From positions 6,010,501-6,074,500 of the forward strand of contig NZ_JACHNC010000001.1 of the NCBI RefSeq assembly GCF_014205215.1: 64,000 bases of DNA, in the 5' to 3' direction. This document shows, piece by piece, positions 49,878 to 58,357 of the stretch. Each line of letters starts with the position of its first letter. Position 1 is the first letter of the stretch. Below the pieces are notes generated by a model. It did no database searches, was not told the origin of the DNA, and was given only the letters and a program-made list of their open reading frames with translations. Source of the stretch: Actinoplanes lobatus (lineage in GTDB: Bacteria; Actinomycetota; Actinomycetes; Mycobacteriales; Micromonosporaceae). Position numbers and translations under genes: made by a program.

Positions 49878-50777
49878 ATGGCTACGCCGTCGACGCTCGC
49901 CGGAAAATCCGTTCCCACACCCCTTTTCGCATGGGCCTTGAAAAGCGCGTCGATTGCCGTCCACCGCGATATGACCGACAGCCGAAAATTCGGGATCAGC
50001 CGATTCGAGGAGACCAGCACCCAGCAATCCCTGCTCTCCATCGCGAGGAGTCTTCCTCACGGGGCGGCCTACACCCTCGAAAGGGGCGGGGAGAACCTGA
50101 CCGGCGCCGACTGGCTGTGGGAAATCTGGTTCGTCGGAGGGCGCTGCCTGGGCATACGGATCCAGGCCAAGCGACTGTACGCGAACGGGGTGTACAAGGA
50201 GCTGGGTCACCGGATCGCAGCGACCAGGTTCAAGAAGAGCCGGCTGCAGGTGGACGTGCTGATCGAGCAGTGCCGGATGCGGGGACTGGTGCCCGCGTAT
50301 GTCTTCTACAACGACTCTCAGATAGATTCCTGCACCTCGGTGATATGCCCGATGAGTGATGGCTTCCCGGAGAATCTCGGAGCTACCTTCGCTCATGCCA
50401 GGGAGGTGCGTGACCTGATTCTCCAAGGGAAGAAGAGGGTCGAGGACGTGGCGCGGATATCCAAACCGTGGTGCTGCATGATTCGGCCCTGGAGAGGCGT
50501 GTGCTGCCGCGGTTCCCATCACGAGGAGCCGTTCTGGTCGGTGGCTCTCGACAAGGAGGGATCCTTCTTCGGCGGGCCCGGTGATGCCGGCGCTGACCTG
50601 GCCCAGAGTGTCGCGCGGGCCTTCGGTGTGCCGGAGGATTCCGGGCTTCTGCGTGACGCCCCGCCGCCGGAGATCCAGCGCTTGATGGAGCCGCGAGAAG
50701 GGGACCGGGGCTTCCGCTGGCCGAGGCATGTCGCCGTGACGACGATCCTGACCCAGCACCCGCGTCCGGAGTCCTAG
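49878..50777 (+). CDS. DUF6615-like protein with possible PD-(D/E)xK-type core
   Basis: A 299-residue protein. The central section GADWLWEIWFVGGRCLGIRI followed by QAKRL has the strand-turn-strand-(D/E/Q)xK form of restriction-endonuclease-like nucleases. SRFEETSTQQSLLSIARSL precedes it, and GLVPAYVFYN and cysteine-rich WCCMIRPWRGVCCRGSHHEE follow. Similar proteins are filed as DUF6615. The Gln in place of Glu needs testing. ATG 49878; GTG 49875 directly precedes. Possibly a defence or DNA-handling protein; no restriction partner adjacent. Confidence 0.55.
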   Translation: MATPSTLAGKSVPTPLFAWALKSASIAVHRDMTDSRKFGISRFEETSTQQSLLSIARSLPHGAAYTLERGGENLTGADWLWEIWFVGGRCLGIRIQAKRLYANGVYKELGHRIAATRFKKSRLQVDVLIEQCRMRGLVPAYVFYNDSQIDSCTSVICPMSDGFPENLGATFAHAREVRDLILQGKKRVEDVARISKPWCCMIRPWRGVCCRGSHHEEPFWSVALDKEGSFFGGPGDAGADLAQSVARAFGVPEDSGLLRDAPPPEIQRLMEPREGDRGFRWPRHVAVTTILTQHPRPES

Positions 50778-50787
50778 GCGAGCTGGG

Positions 50788-51140
50788 GTGTCCGGAAGCA
50801 TCGAACCGGCCGATCACCTGATCGCCGACTTCGGACTGGACAAGCGAGCCACCCGGCTCGGTGATTTCCGGGAGCTTCCCGAGGATTTGCCGTCCGCGGA
50901 GTCCGTCATGAACGAGGTCGCGGAAGCCATCCGTGCCGAGGCCGTCCCGTTCTTCGACCGGTCCGGAGGCCTTGCGACGTTCGCGATCGCGGCCGAGGTC
51001 CACGCGAATGGGCGCGTGAACTGGCCGACCGCATTACGGCGATCGCGGCGACAGCCCGGCGTGACCCGGCCGAGGCGGTCGAGATGCTGGCCGGGCAGGC
51101 ATCGTGGAGCCGGGCCAAGCTGCGCCTGTCCGGCGGTTAG
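50788..51140 (+). pseudogene. hypothetical protein gene with frameshift
   Basis: GTG 50788 opens a frame reading LGDFRELPEDLPSAESVMNE and AFAIAAEVHANG-like helices, then loses coding character. Shifting one frame near 51005-51015 restores it: ARELADRITAIAATARRDPA, EAVEMLAGQASWSRA, ending at TAG 51138-51140. Read as one gene it would encode about 117 residues. Either a real frameshift or a sequencing error. Family not recognised (DUF4304-like is a weak guess). Confidence 0.55.
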
Positions 51141-51177
51141 CGACGGGGTCGGAGCGCAGGTGATTGAATCGGACGGC

Positions 51178-51603
51178 ATGAAGCCCAACCGTTCCATTCC
51201 CGCGGCCACGGTCATTCCGGTGCTGACCTATCCCGACGTTCGCGAAGCCGTGGAGTGGCTGGCGGCGGCGTTCGGGTTCGAGGAGCGGGTACGGATCGGG
51301 GAGAACCATCGCGCGCAGATGCGGTTCGGGGACGGAGCGCTGATCGTCGCAGATGTCCGGAACGAGCGGCGGCAGCCGGAAGCGGACGTGGTCACGCATT
51401 CCGTGATGGTCCGGGTCGAGGACGCGCGGGGGCACCGCGAGCGGGCCGGGGCGCACGGGGCGCGGATTCTCATGGAGCCGACCGACTTCGAGTACGGCGA
51501 GCGGCAGTACGAGGCCGTCGATCTGGCCGGGCACCACTGGACGTTCTCCGAGACGCTGGCTGACGTCGCTCCCGAGCAGTGGGGTGGGGAGTCTGCCGGC
51601 TAG
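51178..51603 (+). CDS. VOC/glyoxalase-fold protein
   Basis: A 141-residue VOC protein: VIPVLTYPDVREAVEWLAAA, FGFEERVRIGENHRAQMRFG, and YEAVDLAGHHWTFSETL with the metal ligand pattern. ATG 51178. The strongest signals of the next 770 bp are long hairpins rather than genes. Related to PhnB/YdeE-type bleomycin-resistance-like proteins; activity unknown. Confidence 0.8.
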   Translation: MKPNRSIPAATVIPVLTYPDVREAVEWLAAAFGFEERVRIGENHRAQMRFGDGALIVADVRNERRQPEADVVTHSVMVRVEDARGHRERAGAHGARILMEPTDFEYGERQYEAVDLAGHHWTFSETLADVAPEQWGGESAG

Positions 51604-51681
51604 CGGTCTTTCGTGGTCGAGGTCCGCGATGTCAAGCCGCCTGTTCGCGTGTTTCCCGCCTTCGCCGCGAGATTCGGCTGG

Positions 51682-51735
51682 TCACCGCCGACCATTCCGG
51701 CCATCCGCAAGGATGGCCGGAATGGTCGGCGGTGA
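51682..51735. repeat. 25-bp perfect hairpin with GCAA tetraloop
   Basis: Left arm 51682-51706, loop GCAA (51707-51710, a GNRA tetraloop), right arm 51711-51735. All 25 pairs are Watson-Crick. It begins 79 bp after the VOC gene stop. A following ATTTGTGTG is only weakly T-rich, so a simple rho-independent terminator is possible but the stem is far longer than needed. Confidence 0.7.
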
Positions 51736-51907
51736 TTTGTGTGATCGCGGCCATTCGGGAGTCTTCTTCTTGGGTGTTTGCGGTTCTACGTCAAGCGCCC
51801 GGTCGGGCGAACCGCTAACGGGGGGGCGCCGTCCGCCGCGCTAGGCGGAAATGGGGCTTTCGCCGGAAACAGGCGCCCGTTTCGCCCGCTTTGCACGCTG
51901 CTGTTGT

Positions 51908-51959
51908 GCGATCTTGAACGATTTACCACCGCCTCGGGTGGTGAATCGTTCAAGATCGC
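51908..51959. repeat. 23-bp hairpin with 6-nt loop
   Basis: Left arm 51908-51930, loop GCCTCG, right arm 51937-51959. 22 Watson-Crick pairs and one G-U. Contains the repeated unit CGATCTTGAACGATT and its complement, close to AAGATC-containing repeats at 52040-52145. Confidence 0.7.
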
Positions 51960-52237
51960 TCCGGGTGACGCGTCCTGCTGTCGAGGGATTGCGGATTCGG
52001 CCGTGGGCGACCAGGAAGAAGACTCTCGGGTGTATCCGATAACCCAAGATCTTCCAGCGGAAATAGATCGTGGGCGATGATCTGCCGTTGGGCGACAACC
52101 AGGAATCAAGATCGGCCCGAAAACTGCAATCGCCCAAGATCGTCGGCCGGTCGGGGTTTTCGGAGTGAGCGTGCACCTGTGGGTGACTGGCGCAACCACC
52201 GATCTACGCCCGGCGGGGGCGGCACGGGCCGGAGTGG

Positions 52238-52321
52238 GCAGCGGGATCGCGCCGACCGGACGGGACGGCCCTGGTGAGGCGGGACGACGTCGCGCGTACC
52301 GGAAAGAAGGAGCTGGAAGCG
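52238..52321. repeat. palindromic intergenic repeat, copy B
   Basis: Matches 17048-17129 in the same orientation (GCAGCGGGATCGCGCCGACC and CGCGTACCGGAAAG blocks). It has the right arm but lacks the left inverted arm present in copy A. Confidence 0.6.
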
Positions 52322-52371
52322 AAACGCGGACCCTGACCACTGATAGTGGCGTGCGTCGATAACATGCCGTC

Positions 52372-52734
52372 ATGAGAGGTCTTGGCCTGTTCCTGATCGG
52401 TGTCGGCGCGGGGCTCGCCGGCGCGGCGCTCGCCGGGCGGGTGGGCATGGTGGCGGCGTTCGTTCCGGTGGTGGCGGGGCTGATCCTGCTCGCCACGAAG
52501 GGCCGTTCCGCATCGGACGAGACGCCGGCCCCGGCGCTGCGGGGTCTCGGCACCCGTGTTCACGAGCTGCTCGAACTCGCCGAGGCGCAGGCCGCCGACC
52601 ACGTCGCCGAGGGCCGGCGGCAGGCCGACGACATCGTCGCCCAGGCGCGGGCGGAGGCCGATGAGATCGTCGCCCGGGCGCGGGCGGAGGCCGGCGAGAT
52701 CGAGGCTGAAGCCAGACGTATCGACGCTGATTGA
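52372..52734 (+). CDS. membrane protein with coiled-coil tail
   Basis: A 120-residue protein. Two short N-terminal membrane helices (LGLFLIGVGAGLAGAALAG, VAAFVPVVAGLILLATK) are followed by an Ala/Glu/Arg heptad coiled coil from residue ~60 with repeated ADEIVARARAEA units. Resembles DivIVA/ATP-synthase b-like stalks; family not certain. ATG 52372 begins directly at the hydrophobic part. Confidence 0.65.
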   Translation: MRGLGLFLIGVGAGLAGAALAGRVGMVAAFVPVVAGLILLATKGRSASDETPAPALRGLGTRVHELLELAEAQAADHVAEGRRQADDIVAQARAEADEIVARARAEAGEIEAEARRIDAD

Positions 52735-52752
52735 GCGTGGTTGGATAGGCGG

Positions 52753-53055
52753 GTGACGATCACGGTTGACGAAGCGCCCGAGCGGGAGCGTTTCGAGGCG
52801 CGCGACGAGTCCGGCGAGCTGGCCGGGGTGCTGACCTACCAGGTGAGCGGCAACATCGTCGTCTACACGCACACCGAGGTCGATGCCCGCTTCGAGAGGC
52901 AGGGTGTCGGTTCGGCCCTGGCGCGCGCCGCGATGGACGATGCGCGCGGGCGGGGCCGCACCGTCGTACCCATGTGTCCTTTTCTTGGCGAGTGGCTCGA
53001 CGAGCACAAGGAATACGACAAGATCGTGGTCCGGTCGACCCGCCGGGTCAAATAG
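52753..53055 (+). CDS. YjdJ-type GNAT acetyltransferase
   Basis: A 100-residue small GNAT: GELAGVLTYQVSGNIVVYTH, EVDARFERQGVGSALARAAM, and RTVVPMCPFLGEWLDEHKEY. This is the short acetyl-CoA-binding GNAT group (YjdJ) with the cysteine in PMCPF. GTG 52753; the TTG at 52741 is not favoured. Overlaps the convergent DUF309 gene by 8 bp. Confidence 0.8.
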   Translation: MTITVDEAPERERFEARDESGELAGVLTYQVSGNIVVYTHTEVDARFERQGVGSALARAAMDDARGRGRTVVPMCPFLGEWLDEHKEYDKIVVRSTRRVK

Positions 53056-53539
53056 CCGTTCGCTGCAGGCGGGGGGCCAGTTCGGACTCCGGGACCGGTT
53101 CGCCGATGTGGGCGATCAGGGTCCGGGCCCAGGCGGTCAGGTCGGTTACGGCCACGTCGTGCGGGGCCGTCCCGGCGTACGGCTCGATGCGATCCGCGGC
53201 GCGGGTGAGCAGCCGGACCGCGCCCACCGTGTTGCCGCGCCGCAGATGGGTGATGCCCACCGCGAGCTGCGCCAGCCCTTTCCACAGCTCGCGGTTGTCG
53301 TCGTCGCACGCCTTCCACGCGGTCTCCAGCACCTCGTGGGCGTGGAACGGGCGCCCGGCGTCGAGCAGCCGCTGTGCCTCCCGCAGCGACTCGTCCGGCG
53401 GCAGGATCAGGTCCTCCGGCGTCGTCGGCACCCCGGTGAGGCCGCGTGGCAGCGGGCGGCCGAGGCCGTCGCGAGGGCGATTGTTGCGGGCCCGCCCGGA
53501 CTCGTCGCGATCACGGGGGACAGGTGTTCCGGCGGTCAT
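53048..53539 (-). CDS. DUF309 family protein
   Basis: A 163-residue protein. The DUF309 core lies at residues ~50-130: EAQRLLDAGRPFHAHEVLET, AWKACDDDNRELWKGLAQLA and VGITHLRRGNTVGAVRLL. The conserved HxxHE helix suggests metal binding; the family has no known function. Residues 1-45 are Arg/Pro-rich and may be disordered or an over-long start. Confidence 0.8.
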   Translation of the reverse strand: MTAGTPVPRDRDESGRARNNRPRDGLGRPLPRGLTGVPTTPEDLILPPDESLREAQRLLDAGRPFHAHEVLETAWKACDDDNRELWKGLAQLAVGITHLRRGNTVGAVRLLTRAADRIEPYAGTAPHDVAVTDLTAWARTLIAHIGEPVPESELAPRLQRTAI

Positions 53540-53561
53540 GGCTTCATCGTGCCGTGCCCGC

Positions 53562-54527
53562 TCAGGCGGGGCCGACGAGGGTGGCGATGCGGGCGGCGTC
53601 GCCCCAGGACAGGGTGAAGCCGGCGCCGCCGTGGCCGTAGCAGGCGTAGACCGGCCGGTCGTGGCCGGCGACCGCCTCCACCCGCACGCCGGCCCGGCCC
53701 GGCCGCAGCCCGGTGGCCCGGGACAGCACCGGCTGCCCGGCCAGCTCCGGTACCAGGGCGCTCACCCGCCGCAGGATGCCGGCCTCGATGTCCGGGTCGA
53801 TCTGCTCGTCCCAGGAGCCGATCTCGCCGGTGCCGCCGCAGACCACGTCGTCGCGCCGCGGTACGACGTAGGTGAGCCCGTCGGGATTGTCCGAGTCGGT
53901 GATCCACTCGGTGAGCCCGGGATTGGCCAGCCGCACCACCTGGCCCCGGATCGGGAAGCAGTCCTGATCGTCGCCGAGCAGCGCCGCCGACCGCAGCCCG
54001 GCCGCCACCACCACGGCGTCGGACGGCGGCAGGTCCGCCAGCGCCTTCACCTCGGTCCAGTCGACATCGACCCCGAGGGAGAGGACCGCGGCACGCAGCC
54101 ACGTCAGGTAGGTGCTGGTCTCGACCAGTGGCACGACGCAGCGGATCCCGGTGATTCCGGCCCACTCGACCGGTTCGGTGTGCGGCACCGCCCGGGTCCA
54201 GCTCAGGTCCGGGTCGGGCCGGCGGGACAGGACGGTGCCGGTGCGCATGTGGACACCGGTGCTGGGATTGCCGGCCAGCTCCTGGAGCCGCCGGTAGGTG
54301 ACCGCGGCCGAGTCGAGGACCGACGGGGAGTGGTCGACGTCGTGCGGGAACCAGATGGCGGCGGCCACCCCGGAGACGCCGTCCACGGCCTCCCGGTCGG
54401 CCACGATGCGCACCTCGTGGCCGGCCACCGCCAGCTCGTACGCGACGCTCAGCCCGATGACCCCGGCGCCCACCACCGTCACACTGCCCACAGGCTCCGA
54501 CGATACCGGCGTTCGGCCATCGATCAT
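53562..54527 (-). CDS. D-amino acid oxidase-like FAD oxidoreductase
   Basis: A 321-residue flavoprotein. The FAD motif VTVVGAGVIGLSVAYELA lies at residues 15-33, HDVDHSPS- and WFPHDV text follows, and YVVPRRDDVVCGGTGEIGSW near 225, then VYACYGHGGAGFTLSWG at the C-terminus carry the conserved DAAO blocks (GxGGxGxTxxWG). It would oxidise D-amino acids to 2-oxo acids. ATG 54527; GTG 54491 is also possible and begins right before the FAD motif. Confidence 0.85.
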   Translation of the reverse strand: MIDGRTPVSSEPVGSVTVVGAGVIGLSVAYELAVAGHEVRIVADREAVDGVSGVAAAIWFPHDVDHSPSVLDSAAVTYRRLQELAGNPSTGVHMRTGTVLSRRPDPDLSWTRAVPHTEPVEWAGITGIRCVVPLVETSTYLTWLRAAVLSLGVDVDWTEVKALADLPPSDAVVVAAGLRSAALLGDDQDCFPIRGQVVRLANPGLTEWITDSDNPDGLTYVVPRRDDVVCGGTGEIGSWDEQIDPDIEAGILRRVSALVPELAGQPVLSRATGLRPGRAGVRVEAVAGHDRPVYACYGHGGAGFTLSWGDAARIATLVGPA

Positions 54528-54632
54528 GGAGGCATCCGAGCGCCAGAAGGTTCCCGCCGCGCCCGGACCCGTCTCGTCGGGCCTGGCAACGGCGCTCGAG
54601 CACGGTCACGCCGTGCCCGTCCTCGCCGGAGA

Positions 54633-55595
54633 TCATGACGGCCGCCTCAGACGTCTGGTGACCGTGAGCAGGACGAGGGCGATGCGCTCGGCGTGGGCGT
54701 AGGCCGGGCGGTCCAACTCCTCGCCGTACACGTCCGGGTCCACCTCCCGGTACGTCCAGGTCAGCCCGGTTCCGGCGAGGCGCTCGACGGCGGCCTCGTG
54801 GAACAGGTCGCGGCCCTCGACGATGGCGATGCCGGAGAACAGCACCAGGGTGCCGCCCACGGCGAGCCGGTCGACCGCCGTGCAGGCGATGGCCAGGGAC
54901 AGTTCGTGCCCGTGCGGGCCACCGTCGCGGTTGGCCCGCCCGGCCGGGTCGATCATGAACGGCGGGTTGCTGACGATCAGGTCGAAGTCGCCGTCGACGG
55001 CGTCGAGCAGGTAGCTGTTACACACCCGCACATGCGGTGTGCGGGCCAGGAGGGCGTTGAGCCGGGCGAAGTGGCGGGCGACCGGATTGATGTCGACGGC
55101 CAGGATCTCGCCACCGGGCGCCCGTTTGGCGACGGCGATCGCCCCGGCTCCTGTTCCGCAGCCGATGTCGACGGCCCGCCGGACCGGACGGCCACGGCTC
55201 TCGATCACGGCGATCGCGGCGTTCACCATCGGGTAGGTGTCGGGACCGAAGAACACCGCGTCCGGGTCCGTCGCCGGAAACGCCGAATGCACCAAGATCT
55301 CGCCGTCGTAGCAGGAGAAACGTACCCGGCTGCGCCAGATGTCCCCGTCCCGGTCCAGCACGCCGGCGAGGTCCATCAACTCCACGATCCGCTCCGGCAG
55401 CACACCCGGCCCGAACGGCCGGTTCCAGCCGAAGACGTCGCGCAGGCTCCGGGCCCGCGCGTTGCCGGGCCGCCGGTTGACCCGCTCGTGCGTGGCCGGC
55501 GTGGTGGTCGTGAACCGGTAGCCGCCGGCCCGTAACGCGTCCCCGAGGTCCACGAGTGCGGCGTCGGTCTCCTGCGGCGTGGTGATGACCGTCAT
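54633..55595 (-). CDS. class I methyltransferase, HemK/RsmC-like
   Basis: A 320-residue protein. An N-terminal domain is followed by motif I AVDIGCGTGAGAIAVAKRA (near residue 155), LAVDINPVARHFARLNALLA and the NPPF motif in IVSNPPFMIDPAGRANR, typical of N-methylating enzymes acting on Gln, adenine or guanine. The gene is separate from any prfA. ATG 55595 is chosen, the in-frame upstream start is less good. Substrate uncertain. Confidence 0.75.
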   Translation of the reverse strand: MTVITTPQETDAALVDLGDALRAGGYRFTTTTPATHERVNRRPGNARARSLRDVFGWNRPFGPGVLPERIVELMDLAGVLDRDGDIWRSRVRFSCYDGEILVHSAFPATDPDAVFFGPDTYPMVNAAIAVIESRGRPVRRAVDIGCGTGAGAIAVAKRAPGGEILAVDINPVARHFARLNALLARTPHVRVCNSYLLDAVDGDFDLIVSNPPFMIDPAGRANRDGGPHGHELSLAIACTAVDRLAVGGTLVLFSGIAIVEGRDLFHEAAVERLAGTGLTWTYREVDPDVYGEELDRPAYAHAERIALVLLTVTRRLRRPS

Positions 55596-55644
55596 GACGG
55601 TCCGGATGCCCACCGCATGCCGGTTCAATCCGAGTGGGCTGACC

Positions 55645-56382
55645 TCAGCGGTTGAAGACGGTCACCTCGATGGCGTAGTGGTCGGCCCGGTACAGGTTGT
55701 CGGCGTATTCGACGGCCGTGCCCGTGCTGTCGAACGACGTACGCTGCATGCTGATCAAAGGGGTGTGCGGGCCGATGTCGAGGAGCCGCGCCTGCTCGGG
55801 TGTCGCCGCCTTGGCGGTGATCCGCTGTCTCGCCACGGCGGGCCGCCCGTTGCGTTCGGCCATCATCCGGTAGAGGCCGTGGGTGGCGAGCGCGTCGGCG
55901 GTCAGGTCGGCGAAGCGTGGCGGCAGCCAGTTGCGCAGCAGGGCGAGCGGCGCCCCGTCGGCGAGCCGCAGCCGTTCGCAGTGCACGAGTTGTTCGGTGC
56001 CGGGCAGGCCGAGCATGCGTGCGGCGTGCCGGTCCACGCGGTCGGTGCCGAAGCGCAGCACCCGGGTCAGCGGCTGCCGGCCGGCCGCGACGAGGTCGTC
56101 GTAAAGGCTGGTCAGGGCGATGCGGCGGCGCACCTGGACGTCGGTGACCCGGGTGCCGACACCACGTCTGCGGGTGAGCAGGCCCTTGCCGACGAGTTCT
56201 TCGATGGCCCGCCGGACGGTCGGCCGTGAGATGTCGAGTGTCGCGGCGAGTTCGATCTCGGTGGGCAGCTTCTCGCCGGGCGCGAGTTCGCCGCGTTCGA
56301 TGGCCTCCTCGATGCGGCGGCCGATCTGGAAGTAGAGCGGCACCGGGCTGCGCCGATCGATCTCGAGCGGTGGCATGGGCAT
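55645..56382 (-). CDS. GntR/UTRA regulator of the inositol operon
   Basis: A 245-residue GntR-HutC protein. HTH at 10-75 (SPVPLYFQIGRRIEEAIERG, LPTEIELAATLDISRPTVRR), UTRA ligand domain from ~85 (ARMLGLPGTEQLVHCERLRL, GRPAVARQRITAKAATPE). Divergent from the iolC-led operon; TGTCAAT direct repeats at 56395 and 56415 lie between. ATG 56382, with ATG 56376 next. It likely represses the operon until an inositol intermediate accumulates. Confidence 0.8.
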   Translation of the reverse strand: MPMPPLEIDRRSPVPLYFQIGRRIEEAIERGELAPGEKLPTEIELAATLDISRPTVRRAIEELVGKGLLTRRRGVGTRVTDVQVRRRIALTSLYDDLVAAGRQPLTRVLRFGTDRVDRHAARMLGLPGTEQLVHCERLRLADGAPLALLRNWLPPRFADLTADALATHGLYRMMAERNGRPAVARQRITAKAATPEQARLLDIGPHTPLISMQRTSFDSTGTAVEYADNLYRADHYAIEVTVFNR

Positions 56383-56393
56383 CGCGCGGAAGT

Positions 56394-56421
56394 TTGTCAA
56401 TGTGTTGAGAAGAATGTCAAT
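56394..56421. promoter_or_regulatory. TGTCAAT direct repeats, candidate GntR sites
   Basis: TTGTCAAT at 56394-56401 and TGTCAAT at 56415-56421 stand 20 bp apart (two helical turns) between the divergent GntR gene and iolC. Spacing on one DNA face fits regulator dimers. Their complement TTGACA could also be a -35 for the GntR gene. Confidence 0.45.
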
Positions 56422-56494
56422 ACAAAGTCTTGACGTGATCGACCGGCGACCGGAGGCTTCATGACACATCGCCGTAACAAGGCGCGGAGGTGAG

Positions 56495-57442
56495 ATGCCG
56501 GATTTCGAAGTCGTCACCATGGGCCGCGTCGGTGTCGACCTCTACCCCCTGCAGACCGGTGTCGGCCTGGAGGACGTCACCTCGTTCGGCAAGTTCCTCG
56601 GCGGCAGCGCGACGAACGTGGCGGTCGCCGCGGCCCGGCACGGCCGCCGGACCGCCGTGATCACCCGCGTCGGCGGGGACCCGTTCGGCCGGTACGTGTG
56701 CCGCACCCTGGCAGAACTCGGGGTGGACCACCGGTTCGTCGCCACCGTGCCGGGCCTGCCGACCCCGGTCACGTTCTGTGAGATCTTTCCGCCGGACGAC
56801 TTCCCGCTCTACTTCTACCGCCTGCCGACCGCCCCGGACCTGATGATCCAGCCGGACGAGCTGGATCTCGGCGCGATCCAGGCGGCCGGCGTGTTCTGGT
56901 GCACGGTCACCGGCCTCTCCCAGGATCCCAGCCGGTCCGCGCACCACGCCGCCTGGCGGGCTCGGGGCCGCCGTCCGTTGACCGTGCTGGATCTCGACTA
57001 CCGGCCGATGTTCTGGTCTTCGCCGGAGGCGGCGCGGGCCGCCGTCCAGGAGGCGTTGCCGCACGTCAGCGTGGCGGTGGGCAACCTGACCGAGTGCGCG
57101 GTCGCGGTCGGCGAGGACGATCCGGACGCGGCTGCCGCCGCGTTGCTCGGCGCCGGGGTGTCACTCGCCGTCGTGAAGCTGGGGCCCGAGGGCGTTCTGG
57201 CCAAGACCAAAGATCATGGGGTACGGCTGCCGCCCGCCGAGGTGGAAGTGGTGAACGGGCTGGGCGCCGGGGACGGGTTCGGCGGCGCGCTGTGCCACGG
57301 TCTGCTGGCCGGCTGGCCCCTGGACCGTCTCATCCGGTTCGCCAACGCGGCCGGCGCGATCGTGGCGGGCCGCCTGGAGTGCTCCACCGCCATGCCGACC
57401 ACGGCCGAGGTGGAGCGGGTGCTGGCGGCCGGCCGTGTCTGA
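56495..57442 (+). CDS. iolC: 5-dehydro-2-deoxygluconokinase
   Basis: A 315-residue PfkB-family kinase. It starts MPDFEVVTMGRVGVDLYPLQ, with GSATNVAVAAARHGRR, the ATP-loop GLGAGDGFGGALCHGLL holding the catalytic Asp, and the PfkB N- and C-signatures. It phosphorylates 2-deoxy-5-keto-gluconate in myo-inositol breakdown. GGAGG precedes ATG 56495. It overlaps the next gene by 8 bp. Assignment rests on operon context with the aldolase-like, isomerase and dehydrogenase genes. Confidence 0.8.
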   Translation: MPDFEVVTMGRVGVDLYPLQTGVGLEDVTSFGKFLGGSATNVAVAAARHGRRTAVITRVGGDPFGRYVCRTLAELGVDHRFVATVPGLPTPVTFCEIFPPDDFPLYFYRLPTAPDLMIQPDELDLGAIQAAGVFWCTVTGLSQDPSRSAHHAAWRARGRRPLTVLDLDYRPMFWSSPEAARAAVQEALPHVSVAVGNLTECAVAVGEDDPDAAAAALLGAGVSLAVVKLGPEGVLAKTKDHGVRLPPAEVEVVNGLGAGDGFGGALCHGLLAGWPLDRLIRFANAAGAIVAGRLECSTAMPTTAEVERVLAAGRV

Positions 57443-58331
57443 GCTGGATTTCGCCACGCTGCGCGGGGTGCGGGCCACCCGTCCGGAGGCCGTCGCCGAG
57501 GCGGCCGCCCGCCGGGTCCGCCGGCCTCTGCTCACCGATCCGGGTGACCGCCTGGTCCTGGTCGCCGCCGACCACCCGGCCCGGGGCGCGCTCGGCGTCC
57601 GCGGTGACGGCGCGGCGATGGCCGACCGGTACGAGCTGCTGCGCCGCCTGCGTACCGCCCTGCGCCATCCCGGTGTGGACGGTGTGCTGGGCACCGCCGA
57701 CATCCTCGAGGACCTGCTGCTGCTCGGTGACCTGGACGGCAAGATCGCGATCGGCTCGATGAACCGCGGTGGCCTCCAGGGCGCCGTCTTCGAGCTGGAC
57801 GACCGGTTCACCGGTTATGACGCGGCCGCGATCGCGCGGATGCGGTTCGATGGCGGGAAGATGCTGGTGCGCATCGATCCGGCCGACCCGGCCAGTGTCC
57901 GCACGCTGGAGGCGAGCGCCCGGGCGGTCGACGACCTGGCGGCGCGTGGCCTGATCGCGCTGGTCGAGCCGTTCCTGGCGGCGCGCGGCGAGCGCGGTGG
58001 GGTGGTCAACGACCTGAGCCCGCACGCGGTGGCCCGGTCGGTGGCGATCGCCGCCGGGCTCGGTGGGACGAGCGCCTACACGTGGCTGAAACTGCCGGTG
58101 GTCGAGGACATGGCGACGGTCATGGCGGCGACCACGATGCCGGCGCTGCTGCTCGGCGGGGACCCGTACGGCAGTCCCGAGCAGATGTACGCGTCCTGGG
58201 GCCGGGCACTGGCCGTACCGGGAGTTCGGGGTTTGATGGTGGGCCGGGCGCTGCTCTACCCGCCGGACGGTGACGTGGCCGCCGCGGTCGGCGCCGCGGT
58301 GCGGCTGGTGCGGGCGGGAGCGGCGGCGTGA
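57435..58331 (+). CDS. Cgl0158-family barrel protein, IolJ-like aldolase
   Basis: A 298-residue (beta/alpha)8-barrel protein of the DeoC/LacD-type group with LVAADHPARGALGVRGDGAA near residue 40 and ALVEPFL- and YTWLKLPVVEDMATVMAAT. A Lys in TWLKLP may form the Schiff base. In inositol pathways of this type such proteins take the place of IolJ, splitting the phosphorylated intermediate. GTG 57435 overlaps the iolC stop. Confidence 0.7.
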   Translation: MSELDFATLRGVRATRPEAVAEAAARRVRRPLLTDPGDRLVLVAADHPARGALGVRGDGAAMADRYELLRRLRTALRHPGVDGVLGTADILEDLLLLGDLDGKIAIGSMNRGGLQGAVFELDDRFTGYDAAAIARMRFDGGKMLVRIDPADPASVRTLEASARAVDDLAARGLIALVEPFLAARGERGGVVNDLSPHAVARSVAIAAGLGGTSAYTWLKLPVVEDMATVMAATTMPALLLGGDPYGSPEQMYASWGRALAVPGVRGLMVGRALLYPPDGDVAAAVGAAVRLVRAGAAA

Positions 58332-58357
58332 TCACCGAGGATTCGAGGGGGCAGGTC

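Larger units (their letters stand above)
51604..52371. other. gene-free, hairpin-rich stretch
   Basis: About 770 bp with no credible open frame. It contains two long perfect or near-perfect inverted repeats (51682-51735 and 51908-51959), a further imperfect inverted pair around GAGTCTTCTTC (51759-51779 versus 52002-52026) and intergenic repeat copy B (52238-52321). It looks like accumulated palindromic elements or structured RNA rather than a gene. Confidence 0.6.

Noticed and set aside
51682..51735. Simple rho-independent terminator
   Set aside because: Stem is far longer than typical and the following run is only weakly T-rich; recorded as a hairpin instead.
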